A stretch of DNA of 64,000 bases from Heliocidaris tuberculata (GCA_025618425.1 CM046836.1:26157587-26221586), one strand, 5' to 3'; positions 44,186 through 57,602 are shown, counted from the stretch's first letter. Program-made: numbers and translations. The notes: generated from the letters alone by a model not told the origin.

Positions 44186-46830
44186 ATCGAGTGATTCTTT
44201 TAAAATTCTTTCGGTAAGATCTAAAATCGAGCGACAATCGCTCCGCGACAACTGCTCCGTCGATAAAAATGAATATATGCGACAATTGCTCCTGCGACAA
44301 TTGCTCCGTCGACATTCCCTCCGATCGAGCGACAATTGCTCCGAGACAACTGCTCCGTCGATAAAAATGAATATGCGACAATAATGCTCCTGCGACAATT
44401 TCTCCGCCGACATTTGCTCACAAAAATCGATTATTGCTCCGTCGATAGAAATTAATATGCGACATTGCTCCTCGACAATTTTTTGAGATTCATGATGAAT
44501 CTTACGTATTTATTAATTCTTTGTAGCCAAATTATAAACAATTGATATGATTAATTGATTTTTTCAGGGTTTTATAAATGATTTTTATTGAATACCACAA
44601 TCTTGTGTCAGCACTGTGAAAACAACGAATTGCATGACTGAGATACGTAAAAAACATATATATATATATATTTAATCTTCTAGCCGGTTTGCTCCAAAAA
44701 AAAATACAAATTTTATACTCTGGACTGTATCGCTCTGTTTATATTCAAAAGTTCACTTCATCCTTTTTTATGCATTCAGACTTGTAGCCTATGAACAATT
44801 GTTTGTTTTGAAAGTTCAGTTGTGTCTCCTTGTTTGTTTTCATTTTTATCTTAAAATAAATCGTAACTTTTTTGTGACATCTGTCTGAATATGCTTGTCT
44901 TACCGTTATTTGTAAAGCGAAAATTATTACAGGGTACAAAGAAACATAGGCTACGACCCATGGAGCTGTGGGAGACTTTCAAATGAATGATATTTAGGGC
45001 CATAAAATGTGATATTTGGGTAACAAGTGTGATAACTGGACCAAAATTACCTATTGGGCAAATAGGTATGCTTTCGAGCAAAGCACCTCACCCCCCCCCC
45101 CCCCCTCGAACATGGATTCTTTAAAAACATCTAAATACAAAGAGGAAATGTGCACACTAAAGGTTAAAGGACTAGATCAAAATACTTTGTACGCTCACCA
45201 TCTTCATATTTTGTGATGGGAGTGCCCAGGGCTAATTGTCTGAGCCCCCACCCCCCCCCCCCCTCCCCCGATTTGCCCCTGTCTAGCCATGAAGACGTTT
45301 TAAATATAATCGCTTGTAGAGGAAGAAGAAGGGGGAGATGGCGTGTACAAATATACCCCCAATTTTTAAAGAAGAAATAATAATGTAAAAGAGGAAAAGA
45401 GAAAGGAAAATGAGAAATGAAAATTAAAGGAAAACCTGAAAGTGGCTGTCAAAACAAACCCACAAGGGTTTTTATATAGCAACCAAATTCCTATTTTTAT
45501 TGTCAGTCTTTTAATGTTTTAATAATTGCATGCAATTTTAATGATTATGTCTAAGCACACTATACTATATTAAATGTTTTGCATGTTAATGATACGGTAC
45601 TAGTTTATATATGGAATTGAATAAAACTGAATTGAAGTGAATTTAAAGCATCGCTCGCTTCGCTCACTTGAATTCACTATTTTAACCAATGCCGGTTATA
45701 TGAATATTTTAAAGAAAGGGAGTAGGTTTGCATCTTGTCTTTCTATCCAATATTTATGCTAAATTCTTTAACTCATAAAGGTAGAGTTATTTAGCTGGAA
45801 GGATTCGAGCGGCAAGTCGGCCTAAAATAGATGAATTTTCAGGAGATAACCGCCTGTGACCATTAGCCTATTCCTATCATCACACCCTGATCATATTCTC
45901 TTTGTGAACGGAAGGTACTAATAAATGTACGTTACTAAAATCACGAGAAGGGATCGTAACAAGAAACTTAAACCTGTTCTAAGTATTAAAAAAAAAAAAA
46001 TCATTTTTTGCCCACTTATAAAATCTAGAAACAAGACGTTTTCGATCAGCAATCATTCTTGTTCCAGCAGCGGATATCTGCATATCATGATATTTTTGCA
46101 GCGAGGTGTCCGACTATATCCTCGAATTCTGCAAGTATTGGACGGTGTACATTATAAATCATCTCGTGTATTTTGTATACTTTTCATCCCTCGCTCAATG
46201 AAAATCTAGAGTGAAACTTACTGGGAAGGTAAACAAAGTGGGCATGCAACGGGATGCGGACGAATATAATTTTAGAAAGGTTATAGGCCTGTGGTGTATT
46301 TTGATGACGAAATGATACTTTGTCACCAAAAGAGTGTGTTTTCCTTGCTCGCTTCGCTCGCTCGTAATGTTGAGAAACAGGGTGGTTTTGGACAGCAAAC
46401 ATTTGCAACAGCGAAGTATATAATATTTGGCAGTGAGGTGACCAAATAAACCATTTAAATATCTTATGTCCAGAGTGTATTTTGACCGCAAAATAAGACT
46501 TCTTTTAAAGCAAGAAGTGGTAATTTTGGGCAAAATATTTCGTGCATTCCCCACCCCCACTCCTCAAAACGGATTTACGCCGGTGTCATTAGTCCTCCAA
46601 AATTGTCTCGGCATACACGTATTTCGACGGAGCAATTGTTGCAGAGCAATGATGTTGTCGTATATTCATTTTCTTCGACGGAGCTAATGTAGCGGAGAAA
46701 TTGTAGCTCGATCGGAGCAAATGTCGACGGAGCAGTTGTCGCAGGAGCAATTGTCGTTCGATCGGAGCAAATGTCGGCGGGCAATTGTCGCAGGAGCAAT
46801 TGTCGCATATATTCATTTTGATCGAGAGAG
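44186..46830. mobile_element. TU-like foldback element with 15-bp tandem repeats
   Basis: The left arm (about 44227-44480) is built of units such as GCGACAATTGCTCCT and GCGACAATTGCTCCG (15 bp) with TCGATAAAAATGAATAT spacers. The right arm (about 46612-46820) contains the inverse, AGGAGCAATTGTCGC and CGACGGAGCAGTTGTCG. The 2.1-kb middle holds AT-rich unique-looking DNA and no transposase. Long inverted repeats made of tandem 15-bp units are, to my recollection, the defining feature of sea urchin TU foldback transposons. The exact outer ends are not sharp. Confidence 0.75.
44481..46611. other. Middle segment of the TU-like element
   Basis: No gene supported. It includes C runs at 45091-45106 and 45247-45263, and a GCTCGCTTCGCTC palindromic word near 45653 and 46353. 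A degenerate ~185-bp tandem pair shares GTGTATTTTGA (46282 and 46470). Confidence 0.5.
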
Positions 46831-46945
46831 GGAGAGAGGAAAAGGGAGAGAGAGAGTGAGGGAAGGAGAGACTAGAATAAAAGATTATTAAACAGAACAA
46901 ACAAGAAATAAGACGGAAAGAGTAGAAGAGAAAGATAGAAAGAAT
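46830..46945. repeat. Purine tract
   Basis: GAGAGGGAGAGAGG-type DNA adjoining the right end of the TU-like element. Confidence 0.9.
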
Positions 46946-46965
46946 ATACATGGAGTTCTCCGGAC

Positions 46966-47300
46966 AAGCACCCTCGGAGCATTACCATCGGACAAGTACC
47001 ATTGGATAGTATCAACCGGTTAGACAAGACTTCATCTAGATTCTTGTAATTAGAATCAATCAGTAATTTTCCTTTGGTGTTATTATCTGGGCAATAGTTT
47101 GACTGGATTTTTGGAAAAACATAACTTGTGATGAGTAACTGTATTGTATAGCATAAGGTGAGTGAGAGGGAATTTGCACCTTATAGGTAATATCCTCAAT
47201 GAATACCTGTTCTCCAAGGGGTAATCGTCCGTGGATAGTTGTCCGGGTGATGATTATCCTAGATTGGTAGTTGTCAGGATAATAGATGTGCGGGAAGTTG
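46966..47300. mobile_element. Small foldback with ~15-bp repeat arms at the duplication edge
   Basis: The left arm has CTCCGGACAAGCACC, CTCGGAGCATTACC and ATCGGACAAGTACC. The right arm has the inverse-like GGTAATCGTCCGTGG, ATAGTTGTCCGGGTG and GGTAGTTGTCAGG. Spacing between arms is ~190 bp. The window start (1 to about 220) shows only the centre and right arm of the duplicated copy. Confidence 0.5.
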
Positions 47301-47376
47301 GTCAAGGGGGAAGTGGTCTGGATATGACCGAAAGCCTACTCCGTTAAACAACAGACAAAACTAAACCGGGATAGAT

Positions 47377-47546
47377 AGACAATGAGAGAGAAAGAGAGAG
47401 GGGAGGAGAGGGACAAGAACAAGAGTAAGAGAGGGGAGGGGTAGGAAAACTAGAGAGAGAGGATGTCCTAAATAGAGCGAGAGTCAGAGAGGGGGGCAAC
47501 GAGAGAGATATATAGAGAGGGGGCAAATAGAGCAGAGAGGAGAGAG

Positions 47547-47607
<61 letters not shown>

Positions 47608-47620
47608 GAGGACCAGACAT
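47377..47620. repeat. Purine-rich (GA)n tract, right duplication copy
   Basis: Counterpart of 298-560 with a shorter pure GA run. Confidence 0.95.
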
Positions 47621-48811
47621 GAAAGGTGAAGTAAAGGTAGATCGAGACTAAATTTGGCACCCGTCACGGTCTCAACCACATCCGCCGTTTTGTATCAATG
47701 TTTTTGATTAGTTGAGGTAGACGGAGAACAATAATATGCGATTTAGTGGTTTCGCATTTGGTTCAACATTATTATTCTTTTTAAAGAAATTAGAAATGCG
47801 TATGATTAATCAACTCTTAAGGATGATTGTTAGGAGGTTGTATGGTTCATAGGTTATCTGGTTATAGCATCGATGGCATGATGGAGGAGATAATTATCCT
47901 GGGTCAAGTTAGTGCGCTAGGGCTCGCAAGGAAGGCACTTCTAATAATGGTCAACTCTTAATCCCATGGTTGAGACTGAAAACCGTAAGTCCTCTGGTGA
48001 AAGCTTGCAAACAAATAGTAATTATTTAACAAGCACTTCTGTAATCAAATCAATGGATAGATATTATCAAGAGATCATGCTCCAAAAACATTGGGAGAAG
48101 AAATACAAGAATAAAAAAAAAGGTAGAGGTATCACTGTTTATGGCGGCCACACACAAGTATTTTGACCATCACAAGGCAACTTATAATGCCTCGAAAAGA
48201 GCAACTCTCACCATGCCTGACATGATTCCATCCCATCCCCTTAAATTACAAAAGATACAAAGTGTAACATCGAACCTACTAAATAATAACTGGTATCATG
48301 GGTATGCTGTGACTTTAATATGTTTCATCTTTGAAAATGACTTCTGAGAATGACCTCGGGGCATTCTTACTTTATTCGCTTCCGTCTTCGATTTTACCCT
48401 TTGATAGTATTGATAAAGGTATCTGACGTGTGCATGATTAGTATTTCCTTATCTCTATGGTGATGTCTTTTCACTAGTCTTCATTGTTACGCTCAACATG
48501 AGTTTGGAAAGCTGAAAAAACGTTTGTCATTATGTAAGCACGCTGATGTTGTGAACACTGTGTGTAGGTTGAATGGCCGACTTTAAATACGGTAGGGTAT
48601 GAAACACAAAGCCTAAGAAGTACACGTCAGCCCCAAACCATGATATACATTGTGGTGGGTGGTGGTTACATGCCAATTTCATGCAAACAATATGATTTGC
48701 TTGAGTACTACATTCCATGTATTCACAATAAATAATAACTAGAAGTTTTAGATTGAAAGAAAATCAGTAGGCGTTTCTTATTCAAGCATTTTTTAAACAC
48801 AATTCCATTTC

Positions 48812-48929
<118 letters not shown>

Positions 48930-50867
48930 TTCCCTTGCCTTTTTTTATAACACATTTTGTCTCTCTATCTGACGCATTGTTATATGGCTCATGAGGGCAT
49001 TTTCTATTTTAATTTTGTAATTAGGACATGCGAGTTAATTATTCTTGGTCTTCGACATTTGTTGCCAAAATCTAATTGTAGGACTATATAAGTTATTACT
49101 GCATACATGAACTGCCTTAACAGCTTAAAATGGTTGTGTTTCATTAGTTCATAGAACTGAATCAGAGGCATATCACTTGATAGGGGTCTATTGAGACAGT
49201 ATAGAAATAAGGTAGAAGAGCCAAATTCAAGATGACTCTGAGATTTTTAAGAGTGCGGTAATAGAGATATATCATGTCAATGTTTTGAAACCACTACTAT
49301 TCATCTTAGCAAATATTCAATATTTGCCCAGCAAAATCGTTGTGTGTCTTGTGCCTTCGACAGATAGGTAATGTGTGGAGGAAGCGATGGGAACAATGCA
49401 CAGACGAGGGCAATGGAATTCAGACATGACGAAAAGGAAATATATGTACATTTAATCCCTTTCTCTTGCTTTCATTGTTTGGCTGAGGGTTACAAGAAGT
49501 AAATACAGGGTAAAGGTGTACCACGTATAGCTCTTCTGAGGGAAGGGCGGGACTGTGTTTGTTCCCAACGTCATCTTCCTTGGAGTTCACATTTATTTGT
49601 GGAAAAGAACAAATCAACAATAGAAGAAAAGCTTGAATTTGAGTGGAATACTCTATGTGATGAGAGATAGGTCTACGCGTAACTTAGAGTCTGATGTAAT
49701 ACAGTATAAGTCATTAAAGGTAGAGACGTTTTCTTTTATTAAAAGCATATAATATTTCTGATTTGTAAGCTCCTTGCGTCTTTTACCAGCCTCTGTTTGA
49801 AGTGATTTTACCCCTCCCAGGTGAAATGAATTTAAGACTTGAGTTGTGCATATCATTTTACAAGTTAGTCGGAGACATAAACTCCAAAATGTTGACAAAC
49901 TTTTAAGCCATTTCTTGCCAAAGTCGTAATACCATGCATTTGAAGAGCAATCCTTTTCAGCAGACATTCTTCTTTGATTCTTTCTAATAATATGGAAAAA
50001 AAATGAGAAAGTTTACAAATTATTTTCCCGTCTACCAATTAACCTCAAACTTCTCTTTTAAAAACAGTAGCACAAAGTCATATAAGCGTCCCTATGGCAT
50101 TCAACATTGGTTTTGAGAAAGGTGTTAGTGGTTATAGTGACATAATATTTTTAAGGTTCAAAGTTGACTTGTTTCTCCCCTTTTGTGTGCAGTTTAATCA
50201 AATACTTTCCATCGTCCCTATTTCTAATGGATTTGCTGTTGGTATGCAAAAGGACGTTTAATGTACCTCCCGTGAAAAAGAATGGAAATATCATCAAAAG
50301 ATTGGGCCATTATTATATTCTTTTCGGCTTCTATTCCGTGATTGTCACAGTCAAGTTTGAATGCGCTTCAGCAGTTATCAGGTTATTATAATGGCTTCCG
50401 GTGCGTGGGAGAAAACATTTTATGGGCTATTGGCGCCCAGGATAGGTCAAGGAATTATGCTTGTCTTGATCAGAAACCGCTATCAACTAAAGGCAAACCT
50501 GGGCCAAGAGAGACGGCTGTAAATAATATGCCTCATTGACAGGAACATCTAGAAATCTGATACTGTTTCACGATGTGCAGATAGCGCGTGAGTCGTAAGC
50601 CCAAGTTAATGATGCAGACTAGAGGCTAACGACCTCTGCTCCCAATGCAATTTACCCAAGACTCGATTAAGATTGGTCCTGCATGAAGCTAGTTTTTAGT
50701 TTTTTCAATTAATTTTCACTGTAAACGAAACAAGCTCAAAGTAATCTTTATGATATTCAACGTGCAGTAGGTAGGCTGCTTAAGCTAGCAAAATATAAAC
50801 AAACTTACGTAAACTCACTGAAAATCACGAAACTACTCTGCACATAAAGACCATAATGTTAACGGCC

Positions 50868-51434
50868 AATCCAACCTTTGCAAAAAGCTTATTTGTGTGA
50901 AAGCAGAAAATAAGAGAAAAGGGATGGTGAAAGTTTGAAAGGAATCGGACAACGAACATGAAGAATAAGAAAGTTATGAAAGTTTGAAAAAATGAGCTCA
51001 CTACATCTGTACGAATCTCAAATTGGCAATTTGGAGAATCGATTGTGACGTATTCACGGTCAACTCTCCCATTTGTCCTACACCAAAATATCATTAAATT
51101 CGCCTGAGCGCATTTTCCCTCGGAGTAGTACTCAAATTATATAGTAGGTAGCACAATGTCATAGGTCTTCCAAAAAGAAAAAGATCCTACAAAAAAAGTT
51201 ATACATTTTGAAGAAAAAAAAGTGGTGTGTTGGAGCGAGTGGGGGAGTTGACCGCCGCTACATCACAATGATCGTACCTATTCGGTCAATTTGAAATTCC
51301 CATATGTATAGTGATTACAACTTTTGAAAAATCACAACTTTCCTATTGTTTGTCCCGTTTTGTCATACTTTTACCAGTCTTCTTCTCTGACCCTTCTGCT
51401 TTCACACAAATCAAATTATTACAAAGGTTGGATT
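50868..51434. mobile_element. Foldback element FB-A, copy within right duplication
   Basis: This is the duplicate of the element at 3771-4335, with the same inverted ends (AATCCAACC ... GGTTGGATT) and small substitutions. Its position shows that it was inserted before the duplication. Confidence 0.8.
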
Positions 51435-51524
51435 GCGCCCTTTAAGCATAATATGCTCAAAATATTAGCTCGATTTCTTTTTTATTTCTTTCCTAATTAC
51501 CCAGCTAATTTTCTGCCAAAATTG

Positions 51525-52319
51525 TTTAGCATTATCGTTTTTTGAAATCTATAAGTGTACGTGTCGTTAGAATTGATGAGCATTTATTTGCCGTCATGGC
51601 AGAATTCAAGATTCCTTCAGATGAACTCTAGAGAAATAATCAATAGGCCTATTCAACACTTTTAAACCTGATTCGGTGAGGTTATATCCCGATGAAATTG
51701 GGGATTTTTAATGGCGTTTCGATGTAAAAAATGGGATAGATCTAATCCACTAGCAGCGTCTTTAGCAGGCCAAGGAAAACTTAACCTGCAGCCCCAAATT
51801 GTTGTTTTTTCCCCTATTGCCCACGAGAACCGGATCACCCCTGTATTAAGTCTATGGACATTAGATAATTCAGTAGTGAATGGGTTAATACACACATTTC
51901 CTGCTGTCTTTTACATCTAAGCATTATGCTCGTCCGCATACACAATCCCCTCCCATTTCCAAAACCCTCCACGGCTCCTGCCTACAATGAAAATAATTAT
52001 GATTAAGATTATGATTATTACTATGTTGCAGTCCTCTTCTTGTCTCTCTAATCCAAGTTCCTTATCCTCTTCTTTTCCTCCCTTTTTCTGCCCCTTTCTT
52101 CTTTTCCTGTATTAAATTATACTGTATTTGTGTATTCAGGCGTACCTGCTACAAGTGTCTGCTTATTGGGATTGCGCCTTCTTCCTTGTAATTTTGCAAG
52201 TTCTTGATTGTACTGATATTACTCTATATGCATGTAAATTGTACTATTGGAACAGATGTTCAATGTTGTAAAAATCAATGGAAGAAAATAAATGTTAATT
52301 TGAAAGAATTTGAATAATA
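51525..52319. other. Spacer between duplication and transposon
   Basis: Single-copy-looking DNA. A stretch at 51690-51900 is open in opposite frames on both strands but shows no family resemblance. Confidence 0.45.
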
Positions 52320-52329
52320 TAGGTTTTCC

Positions 52330-52560
52330 CGCCCATCTTCGCAATTTTATCATCGGAATCAACGATATTTTCATTCAATTTCACGCGAAATTGATTGACA
52401 ATGTGGATCAGCATTTAAAAAGCAAATATTATCGTTCAATTTGATTTTTTAAGCATGCGATTTACTACTGTTAGAATACAAAAGTGCAGAAAGATCATTC
52501 AAATTAAATATCTATGTAAACAGCATTCAAATTCGCACAGGACAGGACGTGGAAAGAATC
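52330..52560. promoter_or_regulatory. Left subterminal TTCAATTT motif array
   Basis: CATTCAATTTCACGC, CGTTCAATTTGATTTTTTAA, CATTCAAATTAAA and CATTCAAATTCGCAC occur within ~200 bp of the left terminus. Repeated subterminal words are often transposase binding sites; that role is inferred. Confidence 0.6.
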
Positions 52561-52597
52561 TGCGCAAACAATTTCATGAATAGGCATACAGTTTCGT

Positions 52598-52902
52598 AAT
52601 TTGTGCAATGTTTTTCATCTTATGGAAATGAGTTAATGCATGTTTCTGCTTATATGAAAATTACGAATGAAGAAAGAGCAAGGTGTTCAGAGCTGCAGGT
52701 GTGTTCAGGTGTCAGTGCTTATGTTAGGCATGCTTGAAGCCTCCTCCCCCCCCCCCCCCCGTTATATATACATTAACATTTTTTAAAAAAGCACCCAAAC
52801 CGAAAAGGTCTAGACATTTGTGCAATGTCTTTCATCTTATGATAATGAGTCAGTGTATGTTTTTGCTTTCATGAAAATCATGAATGTAGAAAGAACAACA
52901 TT
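52598..52902. repeat. 85-bp direct repeat pair, spacing 219 bp
   Basis: ATTTGTGCAATGTTTTTCAT...GAAAGAGCAA (52598-52682) recurs as ATTTGTGCAATGTCTTTCAT...GAAAGAACAA (52817-52902). The inner 7.1-kb element is inserted 5-6 bp after the second copy. A 14-nt C run lies between the copies. Confidence 0.9.
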
Positions 52903-53074
52903 ATGATACACACTAAGAATTAAAGGTGCACAAATGGTGCAAAAATCCAAAAAAAGGTGCAATGTGTAGCAAACTACGTAAAAGGTACAATATTGTACCC
53001 TTTTGAGTAATTTCAATGATAAATCTGAAGAGGGTGCAAACTTGTACCTTTTGTTAGTCTCAAACGTATGCTGC

Positions 53075-53955
53075 GTTATGACGTGTAGTCTTTTGTTTGG
53101 TGTCCTTTTTTAGAAATTATTCAAGTTTGTCATTAAATGTAATATTTAATCGGTTATATTATGACATACTGTTGTAATAACATGTTCATCTGCAAACTAT
53201 TTAGTCTCATAAATGAACTGTACTTTCGAGGACAATTTTGAACGTTTTGGCCAAAAGACTACGTCAACTTCGCCCGTCTAAACATCATTGGCCAATGAAA
53301 GCGATCGACAGAAAATGCCCACGAAAATGCTGAACATGAAGTTAAACAGGGTAAGTGTTACAGTTTCTGCCACAGTATTTCTTTTAGAATTGCATTTTAT
53401 TTCATTATAACCACATTTTAAGCTCTATTTTCTTCAAATATAAATTATTTGATTCATGAATTATTGAAATTTAAAAAAAAATTAAAAATACCATATTCGT
53501 ATCGCTTTAATACGTGCGCCATGATTGGCCGATCAATCTCTGAGCTGCATATGCATATTGCTCGCACAAAATTCAAATCAAATTCAGCCGCGCGATATCC
53601 TTTCTCTGGTGAGCTTTCAGCGTTAACGGTAAGCGTAAAATATGTTTTTATGTCTTGTAGAATATAACCTCTGTGTAATCAAGTCATGGCATGACATCAT
53701 GTGTATTTTGATATATATTTCACAAAATTTCACAAAATAACAGTGTAAACAAGATCGAGCAACAATATTTACGTATGTCAAGGTCCCAGTCCCATCTGTT
53801 CAATTTTGTGTAACTTTTTGTCATGACAAGTTCTGATTTGATCTGTTTACCAAATTTCACGTTTCCCTCCCAATTTATTTTTATTGTACCGAAATTATTA
53901 TCAGTAATAATAGCATCAGGACACAAAATTTTTCTGGTATACATTTATCCAACAG
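53075..53955. other. 5' part of the inner element, possible small exons
   Basis: ATG at 53315 gives 12 codons ending in AACAGG|GTAAGT, a good donor, and another donor-like GGTAAGCG follows at about 53629. These could be leading exons of the decayed gene but are too short to prove. Confidence 0.3.
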
Positions 53956-56900
53956 GACACATGGAAGGAGTCCCTCAAAATAAAAGTAGGGTCGACCCGG
54001 CCCAGGCCTAGAATAGATGAGGATGTTCTAGAGACTAAAGTCAAGAAAAGAGGGCTATTTGGCTGGAAAAGGGAAGCAGTGCACCTGGCGCAAAGTCTAA
54101 ACATGCTAAAGAAGATGGCCTCTCCTGTAAAGAAGGCTTTGAGGTAATCACTTGAGTTGAGGTACGTTGTTCTGTTTTTTGTTTTTTTTGTTATTAAGTG
54201 TAAGTAAATCCCACCAATGTCCATCCCATCCATATCCACACCTACATGTAGACCGAAAATTCTGTCTCTCGTTCATTAGCTCTTCACTTAGAGACAGAAA
54301 CGGTCGTATCAGTATCACTCTGCTGTGCAAACCGAATACACATTGACTTACACAATAACAGTTTGAATACGGCTGCAAGATTTTCAAACGGAGAATACCT
54401 TGGACCCTGAATTACCTGAAAAAGGAGCTTTAAACGGATTGTTCAGTTAAATTGGTAAATTAAGCCGATTCCTTAAATAGTAGAGCCTAGGCCTAACCAT
54501 GCTAACCAATTCAATGGTAATATGTATACTGATGCACACTGATCTCTACAATTGCGCACACGAAAAATCGGGACTTTTACGTATGGGCGTCGACAGTGAC
54601 CAAATTTTTGCCGACCAAATTTTTTTTGGGGGGGGGGGGGAGATGTCAGCGCTCGCGGTGACCAAGAAATGTACACAATGACTTCGATACCCCGTAAATT
54701 AAGGATTTAATTTTTGGAATTATCTTTTCCAACATCAGTGAGTTGAATTTATCGTATTTCATGTCGGTATTTGTAAATTAAATGCCGATTTTGAGTGAAT
54801 TTTGGTGAATTTTGTGCAGTGGTGTTTGATAGTGTTGAGATGTACAACCGTCCAAGATGTATACACATAATGCCGCTATGAGTGATCCCGTCCAATGATC
54901 AATGTGGTATTAGGCAATCGTCACTCATAGGCCCTTGCCTATGTGGGACTGTGTCAAACATTCACTGTTGCAGTAGTAAAAAACAGACAACAAATTTGAT
55001 CCAAGCAAGATTTAATTTTCTTGAATTTGCTATTTTACCTGATTCAGGGACTTGTCAACTCTCACTATGTATGCTAAAAATTTGAGGTTTCAGAGTTAAA
55101 AATGAAATTTTAAATAATTATTTTCCTCTCATGTATGAATGATCTAGAATGTACCACTTCCCGCTAATACACACAAAACCTATTGAAGCCTATTCACCCG
55201 TTAAAGCTATTGTGGAGTACAAGGTTATCTTCAGATAAGCTTGTACATGCATAAGTGGGCAATCGTTTAATTCTGATCTGAACGCATCTAATCACATTGT
55301 ATGAGGTGGGTTGAATCTCCATTTTGATATCTAATTATATGTAATTGATAACGACATTATGCGTATTTGGTAAGGTAAAATGTAGGTGATTTCTTTTTGT
55401 CCATAGGAAGAATGGAGTTTCAAACTCTTCCATATTCTGTATTCACTTTTTAAGGATGATCTCCAAGGAGAAGATGAAAAGAGTTAAAAGTGCTTGCGAG
55501 GAGGCGCAACCTGGATAAAGGTGTCATAGAAGATATCATGAGGCGCACTAGGACTCACCGAGCTCAATATAGTGCCGAGCATGTTGCTTTTGAGGTGGAG
55601 GAGTTCCCCATCCTGTAGTTGGAGACTCGGAGTATTGGGTAAGTAGAGGTTTATCAATAATCTGGACTTAATTATCAGAAACAGATAATAGTTGCATACA
55701 TGTACAAAATTTTTCAGGCAAAAGGAATGTTTTAATTTGATTCCCTCTATCTACCTTGTTTTTATGATGTTCAAAGCACACAAATTCATTATGGATGTCA
55801 GCTTTAATAATTAGCTTTACAAATTTCGTCCATTCTTAGGATTATTTTTGATAAATTTCATGGCTTATACTTTCTCTGACAGAACAAAACAAGAACAATG
55901 CTATAATATATTTTTTTGAATTTGCAGATTCTGAAAGAGATTGAGTTTTTCCGGACTGCCCTCGAAAAAGTAGCAGAGAAAATCATCCACGTTTGGAGGA
56001 ATTCGACCCTTGGCTCCACAAGCTGTCTCTTCAAGGAATATAATGCCTCGGCTTCATCCAGGAGTGTATTGAGGGAGACAAAATGAAAGGTCAGTATTTG
56101 TTTAAATGTTTAGAATGCATTTTGCAATGCTCTTCTTGGTTACCATTCCAACAGGAGGGGGCTTGAAGCTTTTGTCTTCGAAAAAAATATTATTTAATTT
56201 TTTTCTTTACTTACGCAGACTCTGTTACAGAACTATCATGTTTTATAATTCTGTACATGTGTTAATAACAGGGGTGTACATCAAGTTGCTGTGAAAAGCT
56301 CCTCCACATCAATTGTTTGTTATGTGAACGCCAGTTCTTTCATAGATTTAATATAATTTGTCTGATTAACTTCCAGATCTGACACTTGCGGTCTCATTTC
56401 TGGCCATACCACACCTGCTTGGGGAGAAGGACATGATGTATGTTGTAGACAAGGTAAATGACAATTTAAACCCTTTCTTCCCAAACATGTTGCAACCACT
56501 ATTCCATTCTACCATAAAGATACTATTAAGAGATTGTGTAACATAAGTGGTGGGGGGGGGGGGAGTGGTCTGAATCTGATGCAGGAAACTGTTCACTTAA
56601 ATTACATGGGGTTAAAGTTTAGAGTATGACACTAGATTTATCTCCATTTTTTTCTCATTTCCTCTACCCTTTTCCCTACATACTTCTGTAGTTCTATGGA
56701 GAATCATAAGATGATTTTACTTTATCATGCACAGTGACCTGGTAAATTTCTTTCCTTCCACATTCTTAGGAACCTGTGACACCAACAACAACTGCAGTGT
56801 TTAGAGGAAAGCTGCTACAAGAAGACTTTGTAACTGCAGTCTGGATTGAAGGGGGTGAGGTGTGCCACTGCTCTGGAGCACTCACAGGGTTTGCCACTAT

Positions 56901-57015
56901 GTTTTTCCTCTTTTACGTCTATGGGCTTGAGTACCTAAAGCTGGGAAAAAAACACCTTAAAGGGACCGAAAAGTCGCCAATCGTGGTGTTTTGGAGCTTG
57001 GCCCGGCTCGGGTAA
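53956..57015 (+). pseudogene. Decayed multi-exon gene carried by the inner element
   Basis: Five exon-like blocks have consensus splice edges: 53956-54143 (AACAG| ... |GTAATC), 55407-55638 (CATAG| ... |GTAAGT), 55928-56089 (TGCAG| ... |GTCAGT), 56377-56453 (TCCAG| ... |GTAAAT) and 56770-57015 (CTTAG| to TAA). The last three join in frame: GFIQECIEGDKMK, then DLTLAVSFLAIPHLLGEKDM and MYVVDK, then EPVTPTTTAVFRGKLL...FYVYGLEYLKLGKKHL. The second block has frameshifts and an in-frame TAG after HVAFEVEEFPIL, and the third is frameshifted near 56040. The tail resembles, from memory, the C-terminal region of SAMD3-like proteins that are multicopy in fish and marine invertebrates; this is a weak assignment. 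Function unknown. Confidence 0.5.
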
Positions 57016-57600
57016 TATTCAGGAATCTCCGTACATCTTCGGTAAACGCATGAATTGTGTGTATGCAGCACGCATTTGACCGGAGAAAGACGAACTGAAA
57101 AACCCAACTGACAAACTACCCCACCCTCTACGGCAATTTTGTTCGCTGCTCCAAGATTGTTGTTATGCACGGCCTTGTAATAGGGGCAAGCGAATGAAAT
57201 TGAACGTACATGGATATCGAGCGGTGGCTCCCTTTAATCTTTATACAACAATATTTGGTCAGACTTGGTATTGGCAAACCTGCACCCCTCAAGGTGTAGC
57301 ATTTTCTAAACAAGATTCAATAAGAATGCTCTTTGTCATTATCATCTTCCTCATGTGATGGCCGAGGTCTAATACATTTTGGAGAGTTCACTCTGCAGCA
57401 CCACTCGCTTCTTTCGGTCACAATCTAAATGGTGTATTCTATGTATGTCAAGGTACATGATGCCTGCAATGACATTTATGTGGTACAATGGGTGTCTGCT
57501 GGGACAGAGTATGGGACAGAGTGTTCTTCTGCAGATAATTTATGCTACTTGTTCCTTGGCTCCTTCCTTGTTTGGCATAAAGGACACATATATATTTTAC
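57016..57600. other. Spacer within inner element
   Basis: Continuation of the 3' region of the decayed gene. No separate gene recognised. Confidence 0.4.
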
Positions 57601-57602
57601 AA

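Noticed and set aside
45925..46209. 94-codon ORF as second exon of the signal-peptide gene
   Set aside because: No acceptor in the right phase was seen at its start and it lies inside the TU-like element.
51662..51920. Overlapping ORFs on opposite strands
   Set aside because: Both frames open by chance over ~200 bp; neither shows a recognisable domain.
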